From Centropus unirufus (taxonomy: Eukaryota > Chordata > Aves > Cuculiformes > Centropidae): DNA of 64,000 nt. The stretch lies in NCBI GenBank assembly GCA_013397695.1, contig VYZI01000194.1, positions 506,729 through 570,728 of the forward strand, written 5' to 3'. This document shows, in pieces, positions 27,401 to 42,400 of the stretch (positions within the stretch are counted from its first letter, which is position 1; each line of letters begins with the position of its first letter). A program made the position numbers and the translations under genes. The notes under the pieces are model-generated. The model was not told the origin of the DNA. It saw only the letters and a program-made list of their open reading frames with translations, and did not search any database.

Positions 27401-30400
27401 TACAAAATTAAACTCTAAGGAAGTGAGTCTACTTGTGCAACAGTCACTATGCAGCTTTGAAGATGCCAGTTTCAAAACAGTTTATTCCCGCCAAGAGGAT
27501 TTCCTACAATTTTATGTTGGAAACTGAACATACACATGGCAAAAGACCATTTAAATGAGACTTCCAGGAAAAAAAAAAAAAAAGCTATTTTAAGGTACTG
27601 GCAGGTTAAGTTTACATTCAAGAAAACTATACTAAAACTGCTGGAAAACATTGAGACTTACAAAAAAGTAGTTAATATGTTTGCAGATGCCTTTTTAAAG
27701 AAATGAACAACACCCGCTATTTTAAAGACAAGTGAGTTGTGTTTAGTGTTGAGCTTAGTAAGTACACTTATTTATGATGCAAAACTTTCTCGCCATATAG
27801 CACAATTTAATTTATGCATAAATTAAGGTAGTTTTAGCATGCACTCTTTGCACTATTACAGCGCAGAACTCTTTCATAAACTGTTGTGCTTCATTGTCCT
27901 AAAGGTTCCTAAACCCCAGATATATATTATTTAAAGCTAAAATGCTGCGCCATGTGTACTCTCTCAAAACCAAAGGTTCGGTTTTGTTTTTTTTCAGGAA
28001 GAAAAGAAAAAAGCTAATGAGGTATTTAAATATTTCCACAGAACCCAGATGTCACAAATTCACTATGGCATACGTATAGGGATCGCCTTCTCCCTCCTTC
28101 TCATGTTCTCCTGTGCACTGTGTTTGTAAGCACATTTCCCTTCAGAAATCCCTGCACCAAAAAATAGGAAGTATGCACAAATCAAAATATATTATGAAAA
28201 TGGAAGGCTTACAGTTAACTGAAAGTCCTGCTCCTAAGCTCAGCTGAGGGGCCACAGCGTCAGGCAGAAGTCTTATGCTTTGAACACAACCCTAGTTGCA
28301 CCGTTTTGGGGTATGTCAAGTCAGTACAACAGTGACTTATCAGAGAGAAACAGAGGCAGAAGCAAAGCAGCGGAGAACACAAGGCACAACAGAGTAAACA
28401 GCATATGGGCATTCAGTCCCCTCCGGAAGTCAGTTGCCATAAAAATAACCTGATACCAGGCAAAATACAAAGAGACAGACAATACCAGTGTGAGACACCA
28501 TTACAGACTTCACCTGTCTGGGGAAGACAGCGCAGCTCGACTGAGAAGGAATTCGGGACAGGTGTAGTGTTGCCAAGTGCCTTTGGACAACCTCCAATAC
28601 ATCTTAGGTATGTACCGCAGCCAGAAAGGTGACTTACAAAGGAGACACCCTACTACAAGAATGGCACCAAGGGATTTTAGGAGCAAGTTAAATAAGGTCA
28701 AGGACACAATCAAGAGGGTTAATAGCAGTGAAGGGACAAGTTTCTGTGCTGGTCACGCACAGAGAGCAAAACAATTCAGGAGGAGATGGTGGAGCAAAGA
28801 AGCAGTAAGCTGTGTGAGCTGGGGGGAAGAGAGAAGTTTTGAACTGGTCTGCTGGAAAAAGAAGATGCACGAGGATGATCAAGGGTGACGGCGTGGCTGT
28901 CAAAAGGAACATGATCAATGAGACAAAGCTACTCTGATCAGAAAGTTAACTCAGAGGCAAAACTCAGATGTGGAAATAGGAGCCAGCAGCTAAAAACTAA
29001 CGGGTCACTTCATAAGAAGGAAAAGACGAAAGATGAGAAAGCATTACATTTGTGGATGAGGAAAGAAGGAGTGGAATGAGCAGAGGACACTAAGGGACCG
29101 CAGCTCAGAGGAAAGGGAGAGGATGACAGAACATGACATCAGGTAATACAGGAGAGGTCCAAGGAAAAAAAATAGTTGTTCCCAAGCTCTCATCATTCAG
29201 ACGTTTGATAATATTGGGCAAGGAATCAGCATGAGAGCAAAAGGATGGAAAAATTGTCAGGAGTGAGCTACGAATAGCAGACAACTTTTGAGGACATTTA
29301 AAGGCAGCACAAGAATATGGTGAATCTGGCACGCACGGGATCACCTGAGGTTAAGGAGACTGAGGAGAGGAGCAAAACTAAGCTGCTGTTCACTGTGACC
29401 TACCAGACAAAATGAACTGCTACCAGGAGCATAACCTTCTTCCCGCGGAAGAAACTGCAAAAGATACTTAAACAGTGACCTCTAACGGGCGAATCACACA
29501 ATGCCGGTATTTCCACTGACAGCAGGAACACTCGGGGACTCCAGGTAGGACTGAATAATGACACGAAGTCCAGGATCTCTGAATAGACGCTCCAAATGAT
29601 TACATATCAATTATCTCTGGTAGCCAAGTCAAATAACTCTTACAATAGTTACAAGCCAACAAATACTTGCAGTGTATCCCCAAAATACGTGAAAATAAAG
29701 CATGTCAAGTTGGCAGAGCAGTAGCAGTGTACCTACTGATGACCAGCACTCGTACCTGTTGACAGTGAGGGTACCTTTAACATCCCACCCTGCTTTCCAG
29801 TGGTGTCCTGGGCTGAACTACAGTTAACCTGAGCTACTGAAAGCTCTTCAAGCACACCACCTATTCACGATGCAGTACAGGGATTTTAATTGTTTAACTT
29901 CATCAGCATACCAAGTAAGGATATTAAGTGTAATTATATCCAGATGTGAAATTTTGTATACACCGAGTAGTTAGTAGTTAGTTGTATACACCTTGAGTTA
30001 GGCTAACTACCTGAAATCTAGAATTTTCAGTACCACTTCATGCTTTATGGCAAGATAGTTCACAAAGCTGCTCTGCAAGAAAAATAAAGTCAGGCGAGGC
30101 ATAAGCCATACTATGTATCTTTAAACAGTCTTAGATGTTCCCTTTAAAGATGGACATTTCTCTGCTGTTAATTTTGGTCCAATTATTGCTCACTCACAAA
30201 TCCAGTGGCATAAAGGGACCAAAAAGTGAAGTCAAACTGAAGTCAGCAGCATAGGTTAGAGCCTGCAAAAGTTACTTCTTTCCAGTTGAAGGCAGCCTGT
30301 TGGTGTTCCGATACAATCATTTTTTAAAAACAGCTAAGTCCTCAAGACAATGTGAGACGCAGACCTTATTTTTAAGTGGAAAACCCCCCTCCAACTCTGT

Positions 30401-33400
30401 CCCAGAGCTCCAAACCATTCTGCTTGAAATGACACGGGACAAGACTTAGAGTAGACAAGGCAGCTGAGCTTGGCAATATTCCTTCTGTCTCTCTGGCCTA
30501 GGCTCCTTGGACATCCCAACATTCTGCAATTCCCAACAACTGTGGCCTAGAACTGTTATGAAACCATGAACTTAGGTGAAGAGGTGGGAGTGAAGCAGGA
30601 CCATGTTTGATATCAAGAACTCTGATGGATTTCTTAACACAAAATTTAAGCTTTATGACAAAAGCAGAACATATGGCTGGCACAGCCACCCTTTCATCAA
30701 ACATGGTGCATCAGCCTAAGAGGAAGTGTGCTGGCTGGCCCTGCAAAACAAGCAGATCTACACTAACACCCTAAGCTGACCCTCACCTGCCCGGGGATGC
30801 GCGAAAGAGCAACTTGCCAAGGTCGCTGCAGCCTTCCAGAGAAGTTAAATTCCAAATGAACTTGGGAAAAGAAGTCCTAAGTAGAAGTGCAGAAAATAGA
30901 AGGATATATACCCATAAAATCATAACCGTTGCACAGATGTGGAAACAGTTATTTATGAGTGACCAAAACGATTAAGCATGGTTTCTACAGAAGTATGTCC
31001 CATGGCTCCAACTCCCTCCATAACCCTCCAGCACAGCTACGCTAATTCTCTACCAGTATTCATGTTCTATTTCCGATCCCACTGAGCAAGAGGTGAATGC
31101 CACACACATCCCCCCCAGCTCCCATCAAATACCATGGAACAAAGACAACTTGGCCACATCTATCCAAATGAATTCACCACACTTAAGGGCAGACATCTAT
31201 CACGCAACCACAGACTTCCAACAATTTGAGGAACATTTGTCAGGACTTTAATTCCATTTACTTTGTTGGTAGCCCATGGGTTCTGATATCTGGGTCAAAT
31301 CAGTCAACCTATCCGGGATAAAAGCATAAGCACGACTGTGTTTAATTTTGCATTTCTGCTGTACAGTGGATGGCTTTAAACCACTAAACAATTGGAAAAA
31401 AAAAACCTCCCAGTACATGGAGACACTGGCCCATGTGTCTATGTTAAGAACAAATAAAAATATCTACTTTCTCCCTCTGGTTTCAACTGGATTGTCATAG
31501 CACATCCTAAAGTGGAATCTTCCCAGGTTTGTCAGGTACACACGAACTGGCTCAGCAAGACTGAAGAATCATATTCAGTCTCCCTGAGAGTTTTGCTTCC
31601 AATTTTGAAGCAACAAAAAAGTTCTCGAACAGGAAAGGACAAACTCAACTTCATTCAGAAGTTACCCAGAGCAGAAGCAGCCAGGTCAGGACTCCCCCAT
31701 TAGCACAGCATCAGACACCTGAAAAGAACCCAGTCTCATATTCTCCAGAAAAAGCAATGTGGGTTTGAGTACTTCTGATAATGAATGATTTACAGATGTG
31801 TAAATGCAAGAGCACCAGCAGTACGAATGACACACTGGAAATATTAATAAAAACCATGCCAACTATTCTAAGCAGTAGGATGGATTTAATAGTGAGGTGC
31901 TCACACTCGCTAATGAAACTTTACTTACGTCATTAATGGAGTTTGCTGGCAAAAATATGCACTAGTTTCACAAAAATACGCATACCCTGTTTTTACATGT
32001 ATTTATTCTTCCAGATAGACATATTTACTCTAAACAGCAGAAAAAAACAGCAAGCAGAACACTCGTTTAAATGGCAGAAAACTAACAGAAGATGCTAATA
32101 TGACCTTAGTGTAGCATGTCAAGTGTCACTACCACCAGCTTCCTAGTCATTTTAAGAACAATCTGCAAAGACAATTAATTACATAGCTTAAGAGATTAGG
32201 TCAACAGTGTCAAATACTAGAATATGAACTTGAAATTTAGCCTTTTAAAAATGTGTGCTGTCTGTTTAAGTATCTACATCAAATTATGAAAGAATAGCAA
32301 GCTTCAGACTTGATGAGGTACTGCTCAGGAGGAGCAGTGGTTTTAACTTCCCAGAGAAGAAACCCAAACACATCAGTCAGAAGGGCTGACAGAATCCTTT
32401 GGCTGAGAGAAGAGATATACTTGCAGCCTGTTGATGTACAGGCTACTATAGAAGAAAGCAGGAATTAAAAGTTGAGATTTAATATAATACAGTTTTAGAG
32501 TAGTAGCAATCCTTAAATTGGTGAAACAAATGGTACAGTCTGGATTTTTCTTGAGTAGTTAAATATCCTTCTTGAAAGCCTTTGTACCATTTCTTTTTCC
32601 TTCCCCAGTCAGGTCTACACTAAAACTCATAGCTAGGACACAGATTAGTTAGCCCTGCTTTTAATTCTGGTGCTCAGGCTGAAGTACCGCCCAGTCCGAG
32701 TTCTCAGACAGCCAAGGTTACTGCAATTCAACTCTCCTTGCAGTGGTTTTCAGCCTGTCTTGCCTTCCTCAGAGCAGGGCAGATGTCTGCTACGTGCCCA
32801 CGTTCAGCTGAACTGCCCTTTAGCTACCTTTATGATTTGTAAGGTGTCACATGGAGGAGATGATCAAGTCCTTGGAATTCGATTCACCTTCAAAAGTTGC
32901 AGGATTTCTACAAACCCCAGAGAAAGAACAGTCAAGTTTACCAAGAGTAAAGCTTACTCTTGGTTTCATCCTTGTGCCAGACAAGCAGTCATTCAGACAG
33001 AAGATACCAGGGCAAATAATTGGCACCAGAGAGAAGTTCTTCCTGGCAACACTAGGTACCAACCTTTAGATCAGCTGTCTAACCACAAGCATAGTCAGAG
33101 GTGTGCTATCCCAAGATGCCCACAACCCTCCCAAAGCTGGAAGTGACTGGATACAATTAAACACCCAGCTCTTTGGCAGTTCAAATGCAGAGACGGGCAG
33201 CTCCTTGCAGTGACCTTAGGGAACACAAAAGCCAAGAGCTAACCTCATGACCTTCTAAATTAGAGGTAGAGCTGTGCATTTAGTACCAATTCTCAGTTTT
33301 CTCTTGCTGAATTTGCCCATTAATTTACCCATGGATCATCAATCATGAGTTAGAAGGCTGAAATTGCCTGTAATGTTTATAAAGAAAATGAGATTTGTTT

Positions 33401-36400
33401 GAAAACTACTATGGGGGAGTGAAGGGGGTGGAAAGAATAGCAAGATGCCATTCTGGAGAGCACCATACAATCAGAAGCACAGCCTAGAATTCATAACTAA
33501 TTCATACCTCTCTCAGCCACCCAGTGTTCATACCTTTGTCTATTTACTACGACAAAGCCTTTTATTAGTACCTAATACATTTCACCCAGGTAAGCATTTA
33601 TGCAGCAGAACCTAAGAATATTTTCAATTTGTTCTCTCACGTTTAATCTTCTGCAAATTATGCAAGCTTTAAGTGAGATTTTTTCACATTATTAACACAC
33701 ACTATCTTACAGCTTGTGAAGGAAGCAGTTTATAGAGTTCGATAGGTTGGGCTTCACTGCTTTCTTTGTTGGGGAGTGTGTTTATGTTTGGGTGTTTGTT
33801 TTGAGTTTTTACAGGGGAAGGGGTATTGGTTTTTTTAAACTCCCGTCTTGATTTGCAAAATCTTCCGCGTGTCAGCACTCAGCCAGCCATCTCCTCAGCA
33901 CCCACCCCCCTTTGCTGGTTCCATTCCCCTCCTCATTTCATGTCTTATTAACAAATGCAGGTCCAAAACTGAAAGGACTGGTAGAAATAGCAATTCAGTG
34001 CCACATATGGAGGGCAGACAAGGACAAGCAGAACATCAATAAAACCAATACTTCTCTTTGCCAGGCACAGACTAACAGGGACAAAACGCACTGCTTGTAT
34101 TTCAACAGCCAAGAAGCAGGAATGTTTGCACACAAAACAGAGAGGTAAGTCTAAAGCCTTCTCCTACAAAGAAATAATTTCTTCTGCATTGCAAAAGTTG
34201 GTCTGATGTTTGTCTCCACTTAGTTAAGTCTCATGCTTATGTTGCTCTCATGATAGGCCATTCACCAACAACTCTCCTGAGGGCTTGTATACTATGGGAA
34301 GCAGGATCCACAAGGTGATAACTGAAGGTGCTGTAAGCAGCAGAAGCAAGAGACGACTTACATGAGATTTTTTTTTTCACTCAAGTAGAGTGCTTGAATT
34401 TCATGGCTGAAGCTCAGCTGTCCTTCCTCTCATGTTTTGTTACAGACATAAGACAACAGAGTTGTGATTTATTTTCACTTGCTTCAATCAAATGAACCAT
34501 CCATCTATCAAGAAGTGAACTGTATCACTTCTGATGCGGTTAAAAAAAAATCAGAAGTCCTCATCTAAACATAAAGACTTCAGAGTTATGATAGGAAATG
34601 GATTTCTGGCTGAACTGGTAAAAAGACTGAATATTACAGATCTCCCAGTACCTTGTAGATTTGTATAGAAGTTGGAAAGGCATGTTGAACACGGCTGCTA
34701 AGTCACATCCTCAATCTCTTCATTAAAAGTAAAGTACTTCACTAATAGGAACTCTTAACAGTGACATTGCACTCTATAAAAATAAATTAAAAAAGATATC
34801 AAACCAGCTTTAGCCTGAAACAGAAATATACTCACTTGTAAGCTTGTTGTGACTCAGAACCAGCTGCGTGATGTGAGACAGCGTAACTGCAAACAAGGAG
34901 AGAAAGACGTCAGTTTATGAGCATCACAATTGAAAGCTTCTATCTATGTAAGCTAAAGAAGATGCACATTGGTCTTTCCGCTCCAGTAACTCCAGATTCA
35001 TATGCAATGTCACAAAAGACAAGACAAGCTCAAGACTGAAGGACATATCCAGTCATTCCTCTGTCCCTTTACTTCAATTTTCTCTTACTGCATCAAACCT
35101 GACCTCAGCAATAAATACTGGTGCCTCCTAGCAGAGACCTGGTCCTGGGCACACAAACACCTTCATCATTTCCACTCTGGGAATCTTTCCCAAGGAAAAA
35201 CTGATGGGTACTCCAACATTCATCAGGAACACATGCCACACAAGCAATCATGTTTCCACACATTCCCAATTCATTATTATCAAGTTACTGCATTTACAAC
35301 CTTGCAGCCATGAAGCCCAGTAGCAAGATTAGCACCCCTGTTCCGCAGTGAACGGCCAGGTGACAACATGCAACGTTTACTCAAATTACTTGAATGATCT
35401 GATAGATCAGAGCTCCTCAGATTCCCTCTCATGGAACAAATGACTGCAGGGCATGGAGCAGCTACAGAGACCAGTGCTTCCCCTACACTTCTTCAGCTCT
35501 CACTTTTCTTCTTACCTACTTCTACCCTCCACAACACCGTTGCCTTTCCTGGGAGCTCCCCAGCCTACCAACAACATTATCTGACCAGAAAAATATGCTA
35601 AATAGTCAGAGGAGAAACCTACACCTTGAAGGAGTTTTCCAACATCTCCCCCCTCCCTGCAAAAACCATGATGTACTTCACTGAACTAGAAAAAGGATGT
35701 ATTTTTCTCCCTGACACCTTTGTCCTTACTTCCAGTGCAGACTCTTCAAAATAGTTCCAGAAATTACCTGGCTGCGCCTCCTAAGCAGCTGGGAAATTTT
35801 CCTGTCCAGAGGACAGCTGTAGTGCGACATTTCTCATCCCTCAGAGCTTTCCTCAAGTAATAAGCATCACAAACATGACTCCAAAGACAGCCCATGGGGG
35901 TATGAGGTCTTCGGGAACAAAGATATCCTGGTGAGTATGTGCAAAAACTGTCCTTGCTAATCAATACTTACAAAATTACAACTCGGAGAGTCAGAGGAAA
36001 CAGCTTGGAGAGATTTTCCTGCCTGATGTAATCTGTTTCAGCCAACCCTTGAAAGCTCATGACTTGCCACAAGCAAATACAACCTGTTAGCAGAATGAAA
36101 GCAGTCACCCAAAGGCAGAAACAGATCAGAAAGGTCAATGTGAAAAAAAAAAAAAAAGAATACAACAAAACAACCCACAGAACCCACAGTTCCCTCTTGA
36201 ACTGCAGGTGGTGGAGGAAGGAAAGGCAGGGAGAGGAAAGGAAGAAACAGTGCAGCCACCCTAACCCTAAATTCCTCCTATAATATAAACACTCTAAATT
36301 CCTCCTATAATATAAACGCCTGCACCAGCTTACAAAGCAGAAACAGGACATAGAAAGAAGCCCACAGAAAGCCTGTAAGGCACTGTATGAAAACCAGCCC

Positions 36401-39400
36401 TAAAGTACAGACAAGTGCAGCAGCCTCCACAGAGTTCCTAAGCTTTGAAACATAAAGGCCCATCAGCATGTGAACCATAATCAACCCCTTAACACTAGTG
36501 ATTACTTACATATACACCTAAATACAGGAAAACAGTTTATTTGAAAAAAAAAAAAACAAACCTCGAGATAGAGCAGATGCTGGAGATAGTTACAAGTTTG
36601 TGAACAAACACCTAAGTACTCCTTATGCATTTATTTCTCTTTGGTTAGATTTTTCAATAGCTATGACCATCACCAAAAGTCAACATTGCATGAGCCCTTG
36701 ATTCCCAACCCTGACTACTAAGAGCCCACCTATCAGCTGGCATTTTGAGATGAGAACTGCTCTAGTCTGAGATCTCCAGTTCCAAGACAACCTAATCTAG
36801 ACCAAAGCCACATCCAAACTGACCAATGTCAGGAAAAAATATCTTTTCCTGCATTTAACTTAAGAAACCAAGTCATTCTAGAGCTCTGAGGCTTTGCTTA
36901 GACTGACCAACATCAATGAGAAATCAGCCTTGTTCCATTGCATTTCAAGAGAAACAATAATTTTCCTACCAGGCACTGGAGCTACCTACTCTGCCCCCGC
37001 CTGTTTCCTCAGCCCCATGAGGGCAATAATAGAAATTTTCTGCATTACAATCCAAACGGCTTGGGTGCCTCTCCACTTAATACCCTCCTGTCCAAGCAGA
37101 CTTCTTTCCCCCACTAGCCAAGCCAGGAAAGCTCCTATTAGCCAAGCCATGTTTTCCCCAAGTCTCTAAAGCTCAAATACATCGTAGGTGATCAAAAGGG
37201 CAGGGAAAAGCTCACAACATATACTACAGACTTCCACGAGCTTTGTGCTCTTAGTCTTCTCATGCTGGCAATGGTGGGGATTAGCTATGCCCCAGTGCCT
37301 TCACAAATTGCCATACCTGCTCTCAGGGACACTACGGAATGCCTTGAAGGCTCAGGCTTGGAGCATTACAAAGAGAGGAGCTCAGGCTTTGTTCTTGAAG
37401 ATCTAGGGTACAGGAACACAACAGAATTTCTCCTTTGCTCTCCCCATGACAGTAGCATTGCAAAGTAAAGATTTTTGGGTTGTTTTTTTTTAAAAGCAGA
37501 TTAAAAAAACTATTGCTCATTCATCCTGTGCAGCTCCCACCTTCAAGACTAGTTCTTAAACAAGAAAAGTTGACGTGATGAATGAACACCATCTCACCAA
37601 GCTCCTCACCACAAGCATGATGGACAACAGGACTGCTAAAAGGTGGGACCCTGGCACCACTGCTGCCAGGCAAAGGTCTGCAAGACACAGGCTGAACTGC
37701 AGGCACCAGGAAGTAGGATTGGGTGGTCAGGTAGAGAGAGTTTTAAGAGAACATTTACGCTAATTCCTTTTTGAAGCTGGTGTCTCCTTCGGATTATTAA
37801 AGCAGAACAAAGATGGGCTGTCACCACACTTCCGTGGCTTTGCTCAGTTTATTTTAGTTTTGCACAGAGCTTTGCCAGTTTCAGGACAATCCAAAATTTG
37901 GATCTTGTGTTCTTTACTTTGTGGGAGTCCGTAACAAACTTCATTGCATTAAAACCAGCAATCCCTATGACATATCTTTCAACAAGCAGCTTGACCAGCT
38001 TGAGAAACTATAACACATGAGGAAAGGCTCAAACTCCGTTCATACGACGGCCAATATGATAGACCTTCCTCAACTCTTTCCTGATTATGTACCACATGAC
38101 TTCTATGAATGCTTATTTGTTGACATTAAGGCTAGACATGTCCAAGGTTATCAAAATGAAACAAATTCCTTAAGGTAGCCTTAGGAAGGATTCCTGGATC
38201 CCCACCATGCCCCACAAAGTGACACATTCATTTAAGACATACAAATCAGAGCAACAGCTCAAACAGACTAAAAGAAGTGTTGAGGGTTTTCTGTTTGCCT
38301 GTTCAAGACGTAATTCAATACTTAAAAGGAAAAGCATACCAAATAATATTTGTAATTCTCACAAGAAGCCGGCTTGTGAGGAGCTAGCACTTGTACTATG
38401 GAAGTATAAAGGCAGTGAGACAGCAGCACACCTCCGAGTTCCTGCTCTGGGTCACCTGCACACTGAACTAACAAACAGGAGTAAGGAAGTGTTTTACTAA
38501 CAGAACTGAGACAAACCGTGATCTAATCAACGTATGCATATGGTGAACCATGTCTACCACAATTCCATTATTTCTGTGCATAGGGAGTGAGGAGGCTTCC
38601 TCAAGGTCAATTTAGGGCTGCAGACCCCGAATATCAAATTCCTGCTGAATTTAGGCATCTTAAAGTTCTGTGCATGTTTAGTTTTTAAAGGGAAGCCAGC
38701 TGACTAAACCATCAAGCCACATGAACTGCTGATTTTTAATAAGACAAGCAGACAAGCATTAATCTCAGTATTCCCTCTCCGTATTTATCATATCCACCAT
38801 CTTCAACCGAGTCTGCTTTCAGAAGGGTTTCTTCTCACATGCCTACACACAACAGAACAAAGCCCCAATGTAAAAAATTTCAAAGCCAAAATCCCAAGAC
38901 CAAAGACATTTAAATCTGGACTTTACTGTCCAAACTCGACAGAACTCCAGGCACTTTGAAGCTCCACGATCTCAGTCAGTCCTGATGCGTGACAATGAAC
39001 CCCATTGCATTCTTTGATTTGCAAAGCAGGCTGCTATCCTCCAAGGGAAAAAGAAGGTGAAACTGCTATTATTTTGAGAAGAGCAAAGGTTTAGGCATCT
39101 GTGTTCCAGGCTGCTTCCAACAGCTTTTTAGCCGTATCTAGACAAAAGGATTTTCAGTCTTGAAAGGTTTAAAGCCACTACCGGCTTGAAGACAGATTTG
39201 CAAGAAAGGCGGCCTAGATATAAAGTGGCATTTCATCACTTAGAATCATAGAGTAGAATAATAGAATTACTAGGTTGGAAGAAAAGACTTCCGAGATGAT
39301 CACTGGGTCCAACCATATCTGTCCACCACTAAGCCACATACCTAAGCAACTCATCTGCCCATTATTTAAATACATCCAGGGATGGTGACTCCATCATCTC

Positions 39401-42400
39401 TCTGGGCAGTTGTGTCAGCACCTGATGACCCTCTCAGTAAAAAATTGAATTGTAAATGTTTTCCTAATGTCCAGCACAGCTTGAGGCCATTCCCCCTTGT
39501 CCTATCATCTGTCACTTGGGAGAAGAGACCAGCACCCACCTCTCTCCAACCTCCTTTCAGGGATTTTAGGCAGTGATAAGGTCCCCCTTCAGCCTCCTTT
39601 GCTCCAGCCTTAACAACCCCAGTTCCCTCAGCTGCTCCTCATAAGACTTGTCCTCTAGGCCCTTCACCAGCTTCGTTGCCCTTCTCTGGACATGCTCCAG
39701 AATTTCAACATCCTTCTTGCAATGAGAGGCCCAAAACTGAACACAGGATTGGAGGCGCAGCCTCACCAGTGCTGAGTACAGGGGCAGAATCACCTGCCTG
39801 GACCTGCTGGCCACGCTATTTCTGATACAGGCCAAGATGCCACTGGCCTTCTGAACATGGGCCTCATGTTCAGTCGACTGTCAACCAACACTCCCAGGTC
39901 CTTCTCCTCTAGGAAGCTTTCCAGGCACTCTTCCCCAAGCCTGTAGTGCTGCAACGAGGTTGTTGTGTCCCAAGTGCAGGACCTGGCCTTTGGCTTCTTT
40001 CAAGGAGGGCAGCTCTTCTGATAAAGACACCTGTCTCGAGCAACTAATTAACATCAAGTAACATATAGAAGGCTAAAGAGGATCTGGCGGGACCATTGTG
40101 CTTCGAACGTAGGTGGTTCAGGGAAGCATCTCCAGCAGGACTTGCTGAGGATCACTGAGCAGGTCAGACGATTTGCCCATGTCAGTCCTCCAAGCTTTGA
40201 AAGGCACCGATTCCCTCAGGGAATGACCACAACCTCTGTATGATGCCACTGGAGCTGCTCCTAGACACTAAGAAGCAGCTCCTTGAGGACTGCAGACCCC
40301 AGATATCTTATTAACACTAGCGTAATTAGCATCCAGGCTGTAAGTTATATTGACTTAAAGAATGCAACAAATATCCACACAGAAATGTAAGGGTCAGGAT
40401 ACCAGTGTTTGCCAGAGCAATTTACCTGCACAGTCATTACAAACTCTCATCACGGTCCCAGCCCTCCTATTGCTTCAAAATGAAGTGGGTCAAGGGAAGA
40501 CTAATCAAGCTCTTCCCTTTTGGCCCTCGTATCAAGTCTTTTCATATGCTGCTGCCAGGCACTGCAAGTTAGCTTTATGTAAAATATTTGGATGACAAGG
40601 CCTGACCTAATTTTTTTTAAAGAGAAAAAAAAATCAAAAACAAACAACCAAAAAAGCCAACCAAATCCAAAAAACACAGGAAGGCTCCAGAGGCTGTGGT
40701 GAACCAAGATAAGACATTGTCCTGTCAGAGGAAGTTAAAGCAGGATGAACATTACACTATCATACAAAACAACTTATAAGTAGCTTGCCCCTCCATCTTG
40801 TGTTTTGGTTATTTTAGAAGTAGACAATTATATCATCGCTAACTTTCTGAAAAAGAATTCTAGGCATGCTAATTCTTACCGCACAACGTGTACTTTATGT
40901 AAAATATGAGAAGCTTACAGATGGAATGATAACAAGAGCAAATTAACACTTACTGAGTAAATAGGATTTCATCCAACATTCCTTCCCCAACAACAAGACT
41001 ACAAAGCAGCAGATATCTCAAGTTATTCAGGCAAAATAATTCCTTAATTCATAACCTCCCCATATTGATTGAGAGAGATTAGAGACTGGTCCCTACTCCA
41101 AGACCAATTCCCTAATTGTTGACGGCTGTTTAAAACCCTAACAATAGATGCCCTAACCATCAGGCATGGGAAATGGCACTTCATGCCCTGGGTGCTCAGT
41201 CCGATTGTTCACCCTACAAGACACTGATTAATGCTTCTACTATTACCTGTCCATACCAGGTGCTTTGTATACAAGTATGATTTATTTTTTAATTCCATAT
41301 TGTGAAATATGCAGACCACATCAGACCACTTCCACAGGGCAACATGTTTTTTAAAACTATTCATGTGTGGATGCACAACTACAGTATAGATGTACTCACA
41401 AATGGTAGAACATCTGTTTTTTAAGAAAATCCTTTCAAATTTAAAACTATTGCAGTAGTATGATGAGCTGAGGCACCGAACACTTAGATTAAGGGATATT
41501 TTTAGATGTTCTAGAGAACATCTCTGAAAAGAGTTTTCTTATATTACATTTCTGAAAACCTTGAAAGTTCAGATGCTCCAAAGGGCTGCAGCACAATTCT
41601 AGTGCATACTTCAAGTCCTTAGGAGAAAACACAGAAGTCCCTGGATTTGAGGAATATCCCCGAAGCAGAACTCAACTTCTAATGACATCGGTGATCTCCT
41701 GAGTGAGCAGTGGTTCAGGGACAACCGAACATTGGGAATCTCAACACCATGTTATAAACAACCGATAACTCCACTCTGTCTTTACGAAATAAAGAAGTGG
41801 GAAGAGATGCAAAGGTTGCCCGGCTCCTAGGACCAAGCTACTTTAGGACAGTTTCAGATACTGAGTATTGACCTCCATCCACATTAGTGTTTCATCTTGA
41901 TTTGGAAAAAGACATTGGTCTTTGGTGGAGGCAAGTTTAGTCTGTTTTGTCTCTCCACAGCTGCTACAGAGGATGGGGGTCAAGGCAGAAGAAAATACCA
42001 GTGCCACCTCTTTATTGTTTCAAGTTTTTCACTAGATGGGACAGAGAAGCCAGAAGAGAACCCCACCAAGCCAGGGCATATATTTCCCTTGCCCATTTCT
42101 CCTCTCTACCTCCACATAGCACCAGTTTTCTATACCTTATAATTTCTTTTTTTTTTTTTAAGGCACAACAAGAAGAATCAGTCTGCACATGAAGAGAGGG
42201 GACCAACACACGGCACAGATGCTGCACAGTGCACTGCTTCCAAATCCTTGTCCCTGCATTAACTATGTGAATTCAGCTAAGAAAGCTTAACCACAACCCC
42301 AGTAGCTACTCTGCAGCAGGCATTCAAATATGCAGTGGTTTGGTCCTTTTCTCGAAGAATGACCAAGAACATAGGGAGCAGCCTGCTTTAGGGGTTACTG

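Noticed and set aside
32670..33146. 158-codon plus-strand frame
   Set aside because: Intronic, composition not protein-like, overlapped by open frames in other registers, no similarity recognised.
35968..36351. 127-codon minus-strand hydrophobic frame
   Set aside because: Hydrophobicity comes from a poly-T tract and pyrimidine-rich sequence read on that strand; it spans the 27-base duplication and has no recognisable family.
39566..39835. Possible host gene with a VQRRATKLVKGLEDKSYEEQ protein
   Set aside because: This is the C-terminus of CR1 ORF2, an inactive retrotransposon copy, not a host gene.
42144..42161. Poly-T/poly-A runs (also 27571-27584, 36142-36156) as retrocopy tails
   Set aside because: No retrocopy body or target-site duplication is visible next to them; they look like simple intronic homopolymers.
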